A stretch of 64,000 nucleotides of DNA from an uncultured Opitutales bacterium (GTDB taxonomy: Bacteria; Verrucomicrobiota; Verrucomicrobiia; Opitutales; Intestinicryptomonadaceae): NCBI GenBank assembly GCA_944389195.1, contig CALXLM010000012.1, positions 1-64,000 on the forward strand, written 5' to 3'. The translations under genes were made by a program, and so were the position numbers. This document shows positions 43,186-51,872 of the stretch, one piece after another. The notes beneath the pieces were generated by a model, which worked only from the letters and a program-made list of their open reading frames with translations, did not search any database and was not told the DNA's origin. The first letter of the stretch is position 1. The number at the start of each line of letters is the position of its first letter.

Positions 43186-43213
43186 TTGACACGCGCATTC
43201 CATAATGAATAAT
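43186..43213 (+). promoter_or_regulatory. Promoter of the cstA operon
   Basis: TTGACA at 43186-43191 with AATAAT at 43208-43213 (16-base spacer). It overlaps an in-frame ATG (43205) and therefore supports the downstream cstA start at 43286. Confidence 0.55.
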
Positions 43214-43285
43214 TTGCACTTTACAAATATCCGCGCGCGCAACTCGCGCGGAGGGGTTTGCATTAAAATAATACAGGGAATATTT

Positions 43286-44785
43286 ATGCTATTTTTCTTT
43301 GCCGGACTTGCAATGCTTGTAATAGGCTATCTGACCTACGGACGCTTTATCGAGAAAATCCTCGGTCCCGACGACAGGGACACTCCCGCCGTGTCGAAAT
43401 ACGACGGCGTGGATTTTGTGACGCTGCCCCATTGGAAAAACATGCTTATACAGCTGCTGAATATAGCCGGTGTAGGCCCCGTAATAGGCGTCATACTGGG
43501 CATAAAGTTCGGAGAGATGGTGTTTTTGATTATCCCAATAGGCAACATACTTGCGGGAGCCACGCACGACATGCTTTCGGGCATGATGTCTATGCGCCAC
43601 GGCGGCGTCAATCTTCCGGTGCTGATACGGCAGAATCTCGGCTCGGCATACTATAAGTTCTTTTCGATTTTTGCGGTGTTCCTGCTTTTGCTGGTCGTAG
43701 CGGTGTTTATAAACGTGCCTGCAAACCTCATAGACAAGACGTTCCCGCAATACAGTATATTCTGGGTATCAGTCGGGGCGATATTTATTTATTATGTTTT
43801 GGCAACCCTCTTCCCGGTCGATAAAATAATAGGAAAAATATATCCGTTTTTCGGGCTGATGCTACTTGTGGGAACCATTGCGGTTTTTGTTTCAATATGC
43901 ATGGCTTTGCCCGACAATCCAACGTTGCTTTCGGAAAGCGAAAAATTCGCCGAGATGAAATGGTCGTCCGCCAACGGGCATCCGGTGATCCCCCTCTTGT
44001 TCGTCACTATTGCTTGCGGCATAATATCCGGTTTTCACGCCACGCAGTCCCCGATTGTGGCTCGCACAATGCGTTCCGAGAGGGAGGCGCATTCCACCTT
44101 CTACGGAATGATGGTTTTAGAGGGGCTGATTGCCATGATATGGGCTGCCGCCGGGCTCGCCGTGTACAATCTTGTCCCCGAATATTTCCAAAAGCCGCCG
44201 ACGGACGTTTTAATTTATGTGACACAGCATTTTCTCGGCAGTTGGATGGGCGTCGTCACAGTGTTTGCCGTAGTGATACTTGCGATCACTTCCGGCGATA
44301 CTGCCATGAGGAGCATGCGCCTCAGCCTCGCCGAAATATTCGGCATAGACCAAAAATCGGTATATAAAAGGGTTCTGACCACCCTGCCCCTGATGCTCTG
44401 CACGGTGGGGCTTTTGGCGTGGTCGCAAATCAGCGCGGAATCGTTCAACAACCTTTGGAACTATTTTGCATGGGGCAACCAGGTTCTTGCCGCCTCCACG
44501 CTGCTTGCCGCGGCCGTTTGGCTTTTTAGGCTTTCAAAAAACGGGCTCGTGGCGTTGCTGCCCGGAATGTTTATGGCTTTTATAGTCCTGACATACATTC
44601 TGTGGATATCGCCGGAACACGGAGGGCCTGTGGGATTCGGGCTCGATATAAACACGGCGTATGCGGTAGGCGGAATGCTGACATTGGCGCTGTCGGCATG
44701 GGTCGCGCGGCGCTCTAAAACCGCCTGCTCCGAAAACGCGCTTGGCGCCGGTCCGGAAAGCGCCGTCGAAGAATCGGAAGACTGA
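43286..44785 (+). CDS. cstA: Carbon-starvation protein A family transporter
   Basis: An inner-membrane transporter; characterised relatives (CstA, BtsT) take up peptides or pyruvate. ATG 43286 gives 499 residues starting MLFFFAGLAMLVIGYLTYG and has an AGGGAA ribosome binding site; the upstream ATG 43205 is within the promoter. At least 12 hydrophobic segments are present. Family signatures are DGVDFVTLPHWKNMLIQLLN, GVGPVIGVILGI, GATHDMLSGMMSMRHGG and the region GFHATQSPIVARTM. It is shorter than E. coli CstA (701), which has extra loops. The substrate cannot be deduced. It is first of a tight run of genes to 46802. Confidence 0.88.
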   Translation: MLFFFAGLAMLVIGYLTYGRFIEKILGPDDRDTPAVSKYDGVDFVTLPHWKNMLIQLLNIAGVGPVIGVILGIKFGEMVFLIIPIGNILAGATHDMLSGMMSMRHGGVNLPVLIRQNLGSAYYKFFSIFAVFLLLLVVAVFINVPANLIDKTFPQYSIFWVSVGAIFIYYVLATLFPVDKIIGKIYPFFGLMLLVGTIAVFVSICMALPDNPTLLSESEKFAEMKWSSANGHPVIPLLFVTIACGIISGFHATQSPIVARTMRSEREAHSTFYGMMVLEGLIAMIWAAAGLAVYNLVPEYFQKPPTDVLIYVTQHFLGSWMGVVTVFAVVILAITSGDTAMRSMRLSLAEIFGIDQKSVYKRVLTTLPLMLCTVGLLAWSQISAESFNNLWNYFAWGNQVLAASTLLAAAVWLFRLSKNGLVALLPGMFMAFIVLTYILWISPEHGGPVGFGLDINTAYAVGGMLTLALSAWVARRSKTACSENALGAGPESAVEESED

Positions 44786-44787
44786 AG

Positions 44788-45288
44788 ATGCTTGACTGGC
44801 AGATAAAGCCCCTATCGAAAAAATCGTTCCTGTCAGGCCGCGAAATAAAGCCCGGCGACACGGTCGTATGCGCGGTTTTCTTCAACGAACTGGGCGAACT
44901 CGACAGAATCGACTCGCATAAGGACGAATTTGACGACTCAAAAGTCGAAGGCAAAGTGATAGGCAAGTGGGAGCGCGTAGTCGGAGAAAATCCGGAAGCT
45001 GACGAGCGCGCCGCGCGCAGAATGTCGCTCGAAAGTTCGGAGGACTTCTTTGTTTCGCTTTTCGACTCAGATTCGCAGGTAAAGGCGGACGACGTTGACG
45101 TGGTAAAGCAGATGCTTGCGCTTTTGCTGGAGCGAAAGCGCATTCTCCGCCCTGTCGGCCGTCCGAAGGGCGGCGTTCAAAAATATGTGCAGCCCTCTAC
45201 AAAGCGCGAATTTCTGGTTCCGCAAAAAAACCTTGACGAAACCCTTGTTATAAAAATACAAAAACAACTCGGAAGCATAATAATATGA
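44788..45288 (+). CDS. Conserved hypothetical protein in the cstA cluster
   Basis: A 166-residue soluble protein with no recognised domain. The N-terminal part is a likely beta structure (SGREIKPGDTVVCAVFFNEL, VEGKVIGKWERVVGENPEAD) followed by a helical segment (RAARRMSLESSEDFFVSLFD, DDVDVVKQMLALLLERKRIL) and a basic stretch (RPVGRPKGGVQKYVQPSTKR). It starts 2 bases after the cstA stop and its end overlaps the next gene by 4 bases, so it is read in one operon. It might be a small metal-binding or RNA-binding protein, but no motif supports that. Confidence 0.65.
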   Translation: MLDWQIKPLSKKSFLSGREIKPGDTVVCAVFFNELGELDRIDSHKDEFDDSKVEGKVIGKWERVVGENPEADERAARRMSLESSEDFFVSLFDSDSQVKADDVDVVKQMLALLLERKRILRPVGRPKGGVQKYVQPSTKREFLVPQKNLDETLVIKIQKQLGSIII

Positions 45289-45788
45289 TAAAAATCTTCA
45301 AACTGGGAGCGCTTTTTTGTTCGCTTTTGTTTGTCGCCGGGTGCGCGGGCGATAAAATCGAAAACCTTGTGACGTTTCACGTCGCATCTTCCGCAAACAT
45401 TACTACCGCCCAGTCGCGCGAGCAGATAAAGATGCCATCGACCAATTTTTCCCTCATATCCAACGTCGAGCCGTTTATGTACAATAACGATCTCGTGCGT
45501 GTCGACGTGGCAAAAGTTAAGCTTCCGGAGGGCGCCTTTTTGGACGGATTCTATTTTACCGCCAACACGCGCGGCATGAAACGCTTATTTACCGCCACCG
45601 CCACAAACTTAAACAACTTTATCGTCGCCAAAATAAACGGCACGCCTTTTGCGCTTAGGCAGGTCGATATGGTCATAACCGACGGCAAACTGTTTATGGT
45701 GGCAGATGTGCCTGAAGGAATGGATTTGCAAAAAACCGCGGAGGACATTAACAAATCCATAGAAGTCTCCCACAAGATAAACGAATAA
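45285..45788 (+). CDS. Hypothetical lipoprotein in the cstA cluster
   Basis: A 167-residue protein with a lipoprotein signal peptide (FKLGALFCSLLFVAGC, Cys20). The mature part has strands and short helices (LVTFHVASSANITTAQSREQ, FALRQVDMVITDGKLFMVAD) that loosely recall the periplasmic head region of SecD-like proteins. It overlaps the preceding gene by 4 bases (ATGA) and lies 3 bases before the M23 peptidase. A role at the envelope together with the peptidase is plausible. No family name is given. Confidence 0.65.
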   Translation: MIKIFKLGALFCSLLFVAGCAGDKIENLVTFHVASSANITTAQSREQIKMPSTNFSLISNVEPFMYNNDLVRVDVAKVKLPEGAFLDGFYFTANTRGMKRLFTATATNLNNFIVAKINGTPFALRQVDMVITDGKLFMVADVPEGMDLQKTAEDINKSIEVSHKINE

Positions 45789-45791
45789 TTG

Positions 45792-46802
45792 ATGCTATAC
45801 GCCCGCGCCATTATAAGGCTCCATATTATTGTCTGCATTTTTTTGTTCGCACTCCAACGCGCGCATTCGGACATCGTGTGGCCCACACCCTCCAAAGCCT
45901 TTGCCGAAGGGCGCCCGGCTACGGAATTTCTACAGCCTACGGTAAGTGGAAACCCTATGAGCGGAGCGTTCGGGGACGTCAGAAACAACGGGTGGAGGTT
46001 CCACGAAGGCATCGACATAAAGCCGGTTTCGCGAAGCCGCCGAGGCGAGCCGCTCGACGACGTGTCCGCAGCCATAGACGGCAAAGTCGCCATGGTAAAC
46101 AGGGTCGCCGGAAACAGCGGGTACGGCCGCTATGTGGTTTTGACGCATCCGTCAAATGACGTCGAAATTTACACCCTTTACGCGCATTTGGCCGAAATTG
46201 ACGGAAACATATCCATAGGCTCAAAAGTTTCCGCCGGAACGCGCCTCGGAAAGATGGGAAGAAGCGCGAATTACCGCATAGCGCGGGCGCAAGCACATCT
46301 GCACTTTGAAATGGGACTCATGCTTAGCGACAAATTCGACAAATGGTATTCGGAATCGAGGCGCTTTAAGCAAAAAAACTTTTTCGGCAACTATAACGGC
46401 ATAAATCTCGTAGGTTTCGATCCTCTCGACTTCTATACCAAAGCCCGCGACGGCAAGATAAACGACGGCTTTAAAGGCTATTTGTCGTCGCTGCCGGTGG
46501 CTTTTGTGGCGCGGATTTATACGCGGCGCACGCCTGATTTCGTAAAAAAATATCCCAAGCTCGCGTCGCTTTCCGGAGAAAAATGCGGCTGGGATATATC
46601 TTTCACATGGTACGGCCTTCCCGTAAAATTCGAGCGCATACAAAACCCCCGCCCCGGGGCGCGCGAGGGCGACGTGGAAATCGTAAAATACAATCCTGCC
46701 GAGCTTAATCGGAAGTGCCGCCGCATGGTTGAGATAAACAAAAAGGGCGGCATCGTCATACGCGACGAACTCAAAGACCAGCTAAAGCGAATTTTTCCTT
46801 AA
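45792..46802 (+). CDS. Secreted M23-family zinc metallopeptidase
   Basis: A 336-residue secreted peptidase, probably acting on peptidoglycan cross-bridges or stems. ATG 45792 is 3 bases after the previous stop. The signal peptide is seen in IIVCIFLFALQRAHS. The LytM domain begins around residue 50 with the zinc ligands in RFHEGIDIK (HxxxD), continues with SGYGRYVVLTHPSND and TLYAHLAEIDGNISIGSKVS and ends in AHLHFEMGL (HxH). The active-site set is therefore complete. The C-terminal part (from about residue 205) is a distinct domain of unknown function. It might be a divisome or elongation protein, but relatives vary. Confidence 0.85.
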   Translation: MLYARAIIRLHIIVCIFLFALQRAHSDIVWPTPSKAFAEGRPATEFLQPTVSGNPMSGAFGDVRNNGWRFHEGIDIKPVSRSRRGEPLDDVSAAIDGKVAMVNRVAGNSGYGRYVVLTHPSNDVEIYTLYAHLAEIDGNISIGSKVSAGTRLGKMGRSANYRIARAQAHLHFEMGLMLSDKFDKWYSESRRFKQKNFFGNYNGINLVGFDPLDFYTKARDGKINDGFKGYLSSLPVAFVARIYTRRTPDFVKKYPKLASLSGEKCGWDISFTWYGLPVKFERIQNPRPGAREGDVEIVKYNPAELNRKCRRMVEINKKGGIVIRDELKDQLKRIFP

Positions 46803-46847
46803 AAAATCCTTGCCTGAAAAAGAAATGGCGTTTTATATTGCAAACAA

Positions 46848-47162
46848 ATGAGAACGCTTGCACACATTGGTATACCGGTCGGCGAAAAGCCTGAAAAATG
46901 CACATATCTCGAAGGGGCGAAACTCTACATCACAGACCCCTCCGACTCCAAAAACAATATAGAGTTTCTATATTTTGAAAAGGAGTGCCAAATGCCCGAC
47001 ATCGTCAAAAATTCGACGCATATCGCCTATATGGTGGACGACATTGACGCCGAAATAAAAGGCGCCGAAGTTTTAATTCCGCCGTTTATGCCCCTTCCCA
47101 CCGTAAAGGCCGCTTTCGTGTTGGAGGACGGCATACCGATAGAACTTATGCAGGCTATTTAA
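46848..47162 (+). CDS. VOC/glyoxalase-fold small protein
   Basis: A 104-residue protein of the vicinal-oxygen-chelate type. It starts MRTLAHIGIPV, and a second half begins HIAYMVDDIDAEIKGAE, the paired beta-alpha-beta layout of VOC domains, ending VLEDGIPIELMQ with the Glu expected as a metal ligand. Only one VOC module is present, so it would dimerise. It may be an isomerase, lyase or binding protein. It lies 45 bases after the peptidase gene, with no clear ribosome binding site, and is followed by a strong terminator. Confidence 0.75.
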   Translation: MRTLAHIGIPVGEKPEKCTYLEGAKLYITDPSDSKNNIEFLYFEKECQMPDIVKNSTHIAYMVDDIDAEIKGAEVLIPPFMPLPTVKAAFVLEDGIPIELMQAI

Positions 47163-47186
47163 AACAGAAGCGTTTTTGCCATTCGG

Positions 47187-47222
47187 CAAAAAAAGAGGCG
47201 GCTAAACCGCCTCTTTTTTTTG
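47187..47222. terminator. Bidirectional terminator between the VOC and GH10 genes
   Basis: GAGGCGG (47195-47201) pairs with CCGCCTC (47207-47213), loop of 5 bases, extended by A and T runs on each side. It serves the plus-strand VOC gene and the minus-strand GH10 gene. Confidence 0.88.
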
Positions 47223-47239
47223 GGGTGGTAAACCCCGCG

Positions 47240-48862
47240 CTACTTTACGTTTATGTAAGCAAATTTTTCGGCGCCCGAGGCGTCTTTCCAGGAAATCCTG
47301 TATTTGCCCTTAAAGCCCCTAAATTTTATGTTTCCGGAAGAGTCGGGAACAAGCTCAAGGCGCGTTTTCCACTCCTTGTTTATAAGCTCGTCGAGCGCGT
47401 AATAAGCGGGTTTTGGATCCATGCAGCGTGTGAATAAACCGGATATGGACGGCTCTCCGGGCGCACCGCAGTCGTCAACTACATTCCACCATGTCACTCC
47501 TATTACTGATTTTTGGCTAAACCACATTCTGTAAAGATTCCTTGTTATGATTGCCTGTATCATCTTTCCACGCTCGGTATTATCGGGGGCGCTTATGGTA
47601 ATTTCGCTCATATGAATGGGGCGGTTTACGCTTTCCATCATTTTGAAATCTTCCCACATTTGCTTGGGCGTGACTTTTCGCATGTGCATTTCGTATTGGG
47701 CGTTTTTAGGCTTTGCGCCGTCGGCTATGGCTGCTATGATTTGAGGATCGAATATGTGCATTTGCCAGCCTACGATGTCTATTTTGCAGCCTCTGGAAAT
47801 TAGCGAATTTATCTGGTCGTCGTATTTGTCGAGTCGGAAGGGGCCGTATGGGTTGTCGTTTATATTGAGTTTGACGCTTTCAGGAAAGGCTTTTTGTGCG
47901 GCCTGGAAACCTTCGTAGGTATAATCGGCAGGCATGAATCCATAACGTTTGCCTTTGCAGAAAACTTTGCCTGCATTCATATAACCGTCAGCAAATTCCT
48001 CGAGGCTTTCGTTTACGACGTCCCAACTGTCCACCCTGTCCTTATAATATTCGGCAAGAAGATTCACGCGGCGCACAAATTCACGCCTTAAATTTTTCCC
48101 GAAATTGGGCAGGTAGGCGTCCAGTTCTTCGTTGCTCATCTTTTCATAAAATTCCGTGTAGCGCTCGGGCTTGTTGCGGACTCCGGATTCCATCGGGGCT
48201 TTTATGATTTTTGCAAATTTTTCCCTCTCGTCGCCCTCAAGGCATTTGTCGTAAAGCCACAGTGGGATATTATACGACTTGTTTCCCCAAAGTATCGTGT
48301 GTCCGTGCACGCGCACACCCCTATCTTTTAAGTAGTTTATTACGGGGTCGGTAGGCGGCCTGCGCCAATGGATTTGAGACTTGGGGTCGGAACAGTTCGC
48401 CCAATATTCCTGCGAATCCCAATATTCCCCCGCGAACCGCGGTCTGCCGCGCTCCATCTCGAACTTGCACCAATAGAAGGCGACAGTCGCCGAATTAAAC
48501 AGAGTTCCGAAAAGCGACTTGTATTTGGCGTTTAAAGTCTTGTCGCCAAGCTGGTCAAAGTTAAATATATGCGCCCCGAAAAAGAAGTCGTGCGAAATCT
48601 GTTCGACATTCACTCGGGTGCCGTCGGCTATTTTTCCCACATTGAAAACGGCGTCGGCCTTCCTATTTGCCTCTATATCGCGGTCGATGCGCGCGTTTAC
48701 GTCATCGTTCCACATTTCCCAATAGGATTTCGCCATTACCCCGCCGGTGTCCTCGGCGGCATTCTTGGGTATTTTCATTTCGGAGCCCAATGTCGTTCCG
48801 CAAGCGGCCGCGCAAAGAAACGCGTAGAAAACGGATCTTTTTATCATTTTTATTTTTTTCAT
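47240..48862 (-). CDS. Secreted GH10 endo-1,4-beta-xylanase
   Basis: Cleaves internal beta-1,4 bonds of xylan. The 540 residues have a signal peptide (RSVFYAFLCAAACGTTLG) and a GH10 (beta/alpha)8 domain. The acid/base is E285 in SWDVVNESLEE, the nucleophile is E420 in PIHMSEITI, and substrate-binding segments are GHTILWGN and IDIVGWQMHIFD. It is longer than a minimal GH10 catalytic core (about 330) by an N-terminal segment of about 90 residues (KADAVFNVGKIADGTRVNVE region) and a short C-terminal beta piece. It lies 4 bases after the GH2-like gene, which points to a common operon. Confidence 0.93.
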   Translation of the reverse strand: MKKIKMIKRSVFYAFLCAAACGTTLGSEMKIPKNAAEDTGGVMAKSYWEMWNDDVNARIDRDIEANRKADAVFNVGKIADGTRVNVEQISHDFFFGAHIFNFDQLGDKTLNAKYKSLFGTLFNSATVAFYWCKFEMERGRPRFAGEYWDSQEYWANCSDPKSQIHWRRPPTDPVINYLKDRGVRVHGHTILWGNKSYNIPLWLYDKCLEGDEREKFAKIIKAPMESGVRNKPERYTEFYEKMSNEELDAYLPNFGKNLRREFVRRVNLLAEYYKDRVDSWDVVNESLEEFADGYMNAGKVFCKGKRYGFMPADYTYEGFQAAQKAFPESVKLNINDNPYGPFRLDKYDDQINSLISRGCKIDIVGWQMHIFDPQIIAAIADGAKPKNAQYEMHMRKVTPKQMWEDFKMMESVNRPIHMSEITISAPDNTERGKMIQAIITRNLYRMWFSQKSVIGVTWWNVVDDCGAPGEPSISGLFTRCMDPKPAYYALDELINKEWKTRLELVPDSSGNIKFRGFKGKYRISWKDASGAEKFAYINVK

Positions 48863-48866
48863 AGTA

Positions 48867-51746
48867 TTAGTGCTGTTGTTTTATGGAAATTTTAACCGGG
48901 TCGGAATTCCAAGCTGAAGCCGACAAATGCAAGCTTTCCCCCGCCGGAAAATCATAGAGCGATATTTTAAGCTCTTTTTTTTCGCGCGGCGCGAGCCAGA
49001 AGAAATTGTCGTCGGAATAAAAGTTTGCGTTGGGATTCTCCAAATCGAGGCGCGTCATAAAAGCCGGAGTGTCCGAAACGTTTTCCATCGACAATTTCGC
49101 TACGGTTTTCGCGCCGCTTCGACTTAGCGAAAGCAGATCGAGTTTTAAAGCGGATTTCCGCGCGGCCGCAAGCGTGGGTTTCAGCCATGGTCCGCTTTTA
49201 AGCGAAGGCCACGGAAACTCGCGTTTGTAAGGCACCGGCATTGTTTCCAGACGCGCTTTGAAAGCCGGATCCGCCGCCGCCTTAAGGCATCTTGGCCAAT
49301 ATACCGAACGCGACAATGCGGTTCCTCTGCCGTCGCGCAGCACAGCCTCTATAAAGAAGAAAGAGTCTTCAAAAGATTCCGGTATCTCAAACGCCCCTCC
49401 GTCGGCTTTTTTCGCCGCAGGCGACGGTTCAAGCGTTCCGATATGCGTTTTGGAGGAGCTTACAAGCCTCATATCTTTTGAATACACATTTATTTCGACG
49501 CATGCGTCCTCGCATTTGTCCGCAACGTTAGCCACCGATATTTCCATGGGGATCTTTTCCGATTTCCCCCAGATAAGGCGCGGCATAAGAAGCGCCACGC
49601 TGTTTTTTGAATAAGTGCGCTTCAGAAAATAATATGGCGCGCAAGGCTGCCCGAAACCGTCAACGAGCATTATCGCCGAAAACACCGGCCACGAGCGCCC
49701 GAATACCCACGGCAGCAAGCCTCCGGTAAGTGGAAAATTCGACTGCGTCTGCTCCGATAAAATTTTATAGAACTCGCCGGCGCCGATTTGGGTAGCTTCC
49801 GCAATAGAGTCGGCTGACGGGTTCGACATGTCGTCTATGTGCGATGCCCTGCTCAGCATTCTGGGAATACGGCTCGGCTCGTATTCAACAAAGTGGTTCA
49901 TCAGCTGCGGATGACGCCCTGCGAATGATTTTTCGTACAGCGCGCCCAAATCGCCCAATTCCGAAGCATCGACGATTTTTCGCACGTTTTTTGCCGACAT
50001 CACGCAGTGTATGCCCGTTTCGGAAATAAAAGGTACAAAACGGAAAACTCGCGAATACCAGCACGGATCCATATCAGGATAGTTGTGCATGTTGCCGGCG
50101 TCGGACGAACTGCGGACAAAAGCTCTGGTTTTGTCGTACAGGTTCAGCGTGCGCTCGAGAATCCCCATATGCTGGGTATTGCCGGCTGAAAATGGGTTGA
50201 AGCCGTTTCCGCCGCACCATAGCGCGAGCGCCGGACTGTTTCTGAGCCTGAAAACGTTGAGCATAACCTGCTCCTCCCAAACATTGTACGGGCGCAGCGG
50301 CGCGTCTTGGTGCCACAGAGTGAAATCCTGCCAGAGCATTATTCCCGAAGCGTCGCAAATTTCGTAGAACCTGTCTTTTTCGAACGGCCCGCCCCCCCAG
50401 ACGCGCAACATCTGAATGTTACAGTTCTTGGCCATTTCCAACATGCGCTCATAGCGCCAATCGGGGAGATCGCACAAGACGTCGGGTATCATCCAATTCG
50501 CGCCCTTTACGAACATCTCGCGGCCGTTGACTTCGAACAGCCAGTTGTCCCAGCGCTCCAAAATTTTAGGTCCTGAGGTGGGCTTAAGGAGTATTTTTCT
50601 TATACCCGTTTTGAATGAGATTGAATCCTCCGCAGAGCCTCCGTTCTTTACAAGGGTAAACTTGACGTCGTATAGATTGGGCTTCCCCATGCCGTTCGGC
50701 CACCAGAGCTTGGGATTTTCAACCTCTATTTCCGTCGAAAACCAGTTGCGCCCCTTGTGGACTGACAGCGGAAAACGCTTTTTAAAAAGCGTTCCTTCGG
50801 CGTCCGACATCTCTATTTCAAGCGCGAACGGATCGTTAGCCGGCACGACATCGCTTTCCGATGTTCCCCTGTACAATATGCCGTTTCTCCAGCCGTGGGG
50901 CGGGTGTTTTGCCGAGTGGAGATACGCGAGGATTTCAACCTCCGCCGATATTATCGCCGAATTTTCCCCCACGCTTTTCGTGTAAACGAAAGGCCGTTCT
51001 ATATGGACGTGCGGCAATAGCTCAATGCGAACGCCCCCCCACATTCCGAACGAAAAGAAAGGCTCTGTTCCCGACCCCGCCGCGGTTGCGATGGCTTTTA
51101 CAATCCTGCCGGGGCGCCTGTAATTGAAATTTTTCCTGTCTCCGCCGTGTGCCGCCGACACCTCTACGACAATTTCGTTGTCCGAATCGAATTTTAAGAT
51201 CTCGCCTATTTCAAACATCGGCCCGCCGTTCATGCCCTGGTGCGAACCAAGAAGTTTTCCGTTTAGCCACACCCGGGAAAAATAGTCCAATCCCTCGAAA
51301 TACAACATCGCGTATTTGCTTTTTTTCGCTCCGCCAACCGAAAACCTCTTTTTGTAATACCAAATTTTTTTCTCGAGGGGCTCGTAAAGTTTCGAGTTCA
51401 AGCCCGCGTACGGGTCCGGCAGCCTGCCAGCCTTAAAATGCGCCATCTGCACAGATGTAGGCTCCGATACGTGAATCCAAGCGGCGTCTTCCGGAAGCTC
51501 TTTCGGGGACTTTAATCCCGGGGCGTCAATTCCGGCAAGCTCCCAGTCGTTCGAAAGGTCAATGTGTGCGGACCCGCTCCTCTTAGACGGATAATATCCG
51601 TTATAAGTTCCCCTTTCGAGAAATGAGTTTGCGAAGCTCGACCCTCCCGCGGCGCTTTCCCTATTTTCTATGTCGGCAGCATTTGCAAAAGAAGCCTGCA
51701 AAAGCATCAATCCGACAAATACTATCGAAAATCTGTTCATAAGCAA
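48867..51746 (-). CDS. Secreted GH2-family glycosidase-like protein lacking the usual acid/base residue
   Basis: A 959-residue protein of the GH2 beta-mannosidase/exo-glucosaminidase type. It has a signal peptide (FVGLMLLQASFANA), a jelly-roll sugar-binding domain (KIWYYKKRF, LDYFSRVWLNGKLLGSHQG, MWGGVRIELLPHVHI), an immunoglobulin-like domain and a catalytic barrel with WLFEVNGREMFVKGANWMIP and MLRVWGGGPFE. The position that normally reads LWCGGNE reads ALWCGGNGFNP: Gly515 (codon GGC) stands where the acid/base Glu is expected. A nucleophile-like Glu is present (E576 in PFISETG). Either another residue supplies the acid, or it is an inactive binding protein. It sits in the GH10-GH2-ThuA run. 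Confidence 0.85.
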   Translation of the reverse strand: MLMNRFSIVFVGLMLLQASFANAADIENRESAAGGSSFANSFLERGTYNGYYPSKRSGSAHIDLSNDWELAGIDAPGLKSPKELPEDAAWIHVSEPTSVQMAHFKAGRLPDPYAGLNSKLYEPLEKKIWYYKKRFSVGGAKKSKYAMLYFEGLDYFSRVWLNGKLLGSHQGMNGGPMFEIGEILKFDSDNEIVVEVSAAHGGDRKNFNYRRPGRIVKAIATAAGSGTEPFFSFGMWGGVRIELLPHVHIERPFVYTKSVGENSAIISAEVEILAYLHSAKHPPHGWRNGILYRGTSESDVVPANDPFALEIEMSDAEGTLFKKRFPLSVHKGRNWFSTEIEVENPKLWWPNGMGKPNLYDVKFTLVKNGGSAEDSISFKTGIRKILLKPTSGPKILERWDNWLFEVNGREMFVKGANWMIPDVLCDLPDWRYERMLEMAKNCNIQMLRVWGGGPFEKDRFYEICDASGIMLWQDFTLWHQDAPLRPYNVWEEQVMLNVFRLRNSPALALWCGGNGFNPFSAGNTQHMGILERTLNLYDKTRAFVRSSSDAGNMHNYPDMDPCWYSRVFRFVPFISETGIHCVMSAKNVRKIVDASELGDLGALYEKSFAGRHPQLMNHFVEYEPSRIPRMLSRASHIDDMSNPSADSIAEATQIGAGEFYKILSEQTQSNFPLTGGLLPWVFGRSWPVFSAIMLVDGFGQPCAPYYFLKRTYSKNSVALLMPRLIWGKSEKIPMEISVANVADKCEDACVEINVYSKDMRLVSSSKTHIGTLEPSPAAKKADGGAFEIPESFEDSFFFIEAVLRDGRGTALSRSVYWPRCLKAAADPAFKARLETMPVPYKREFPWPSLKSGPWLKPTLAAARKSALKLDLLSLSRSGAKTVAKLSMENVSDTPAFMTRLDLENPNANFYSDDNFFWLAPREKKELKISLYDFPAGESLHLSASAWNSDPVKISIKQQH

Positions 51747-51872
51747 AAATTAAAATACCGTCCCGCAGTTGCAAAGACAAAACGTCGCGAAATTTATTCA
51801 ACAGTTTTCCTGGGGGCCTGCCGCTTCGAGGCGGGAGGTGCGCGCGCGCGAACCCGCTTCAAGTTAAAGCCG

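Noticed and set aside
43123-43285. Fluoride riboswitch upstream of the crcB pair
   Set aside because: I looked for the conserved crcB-RNA core and pseudoknot pattern on the minus strand and did not find it.
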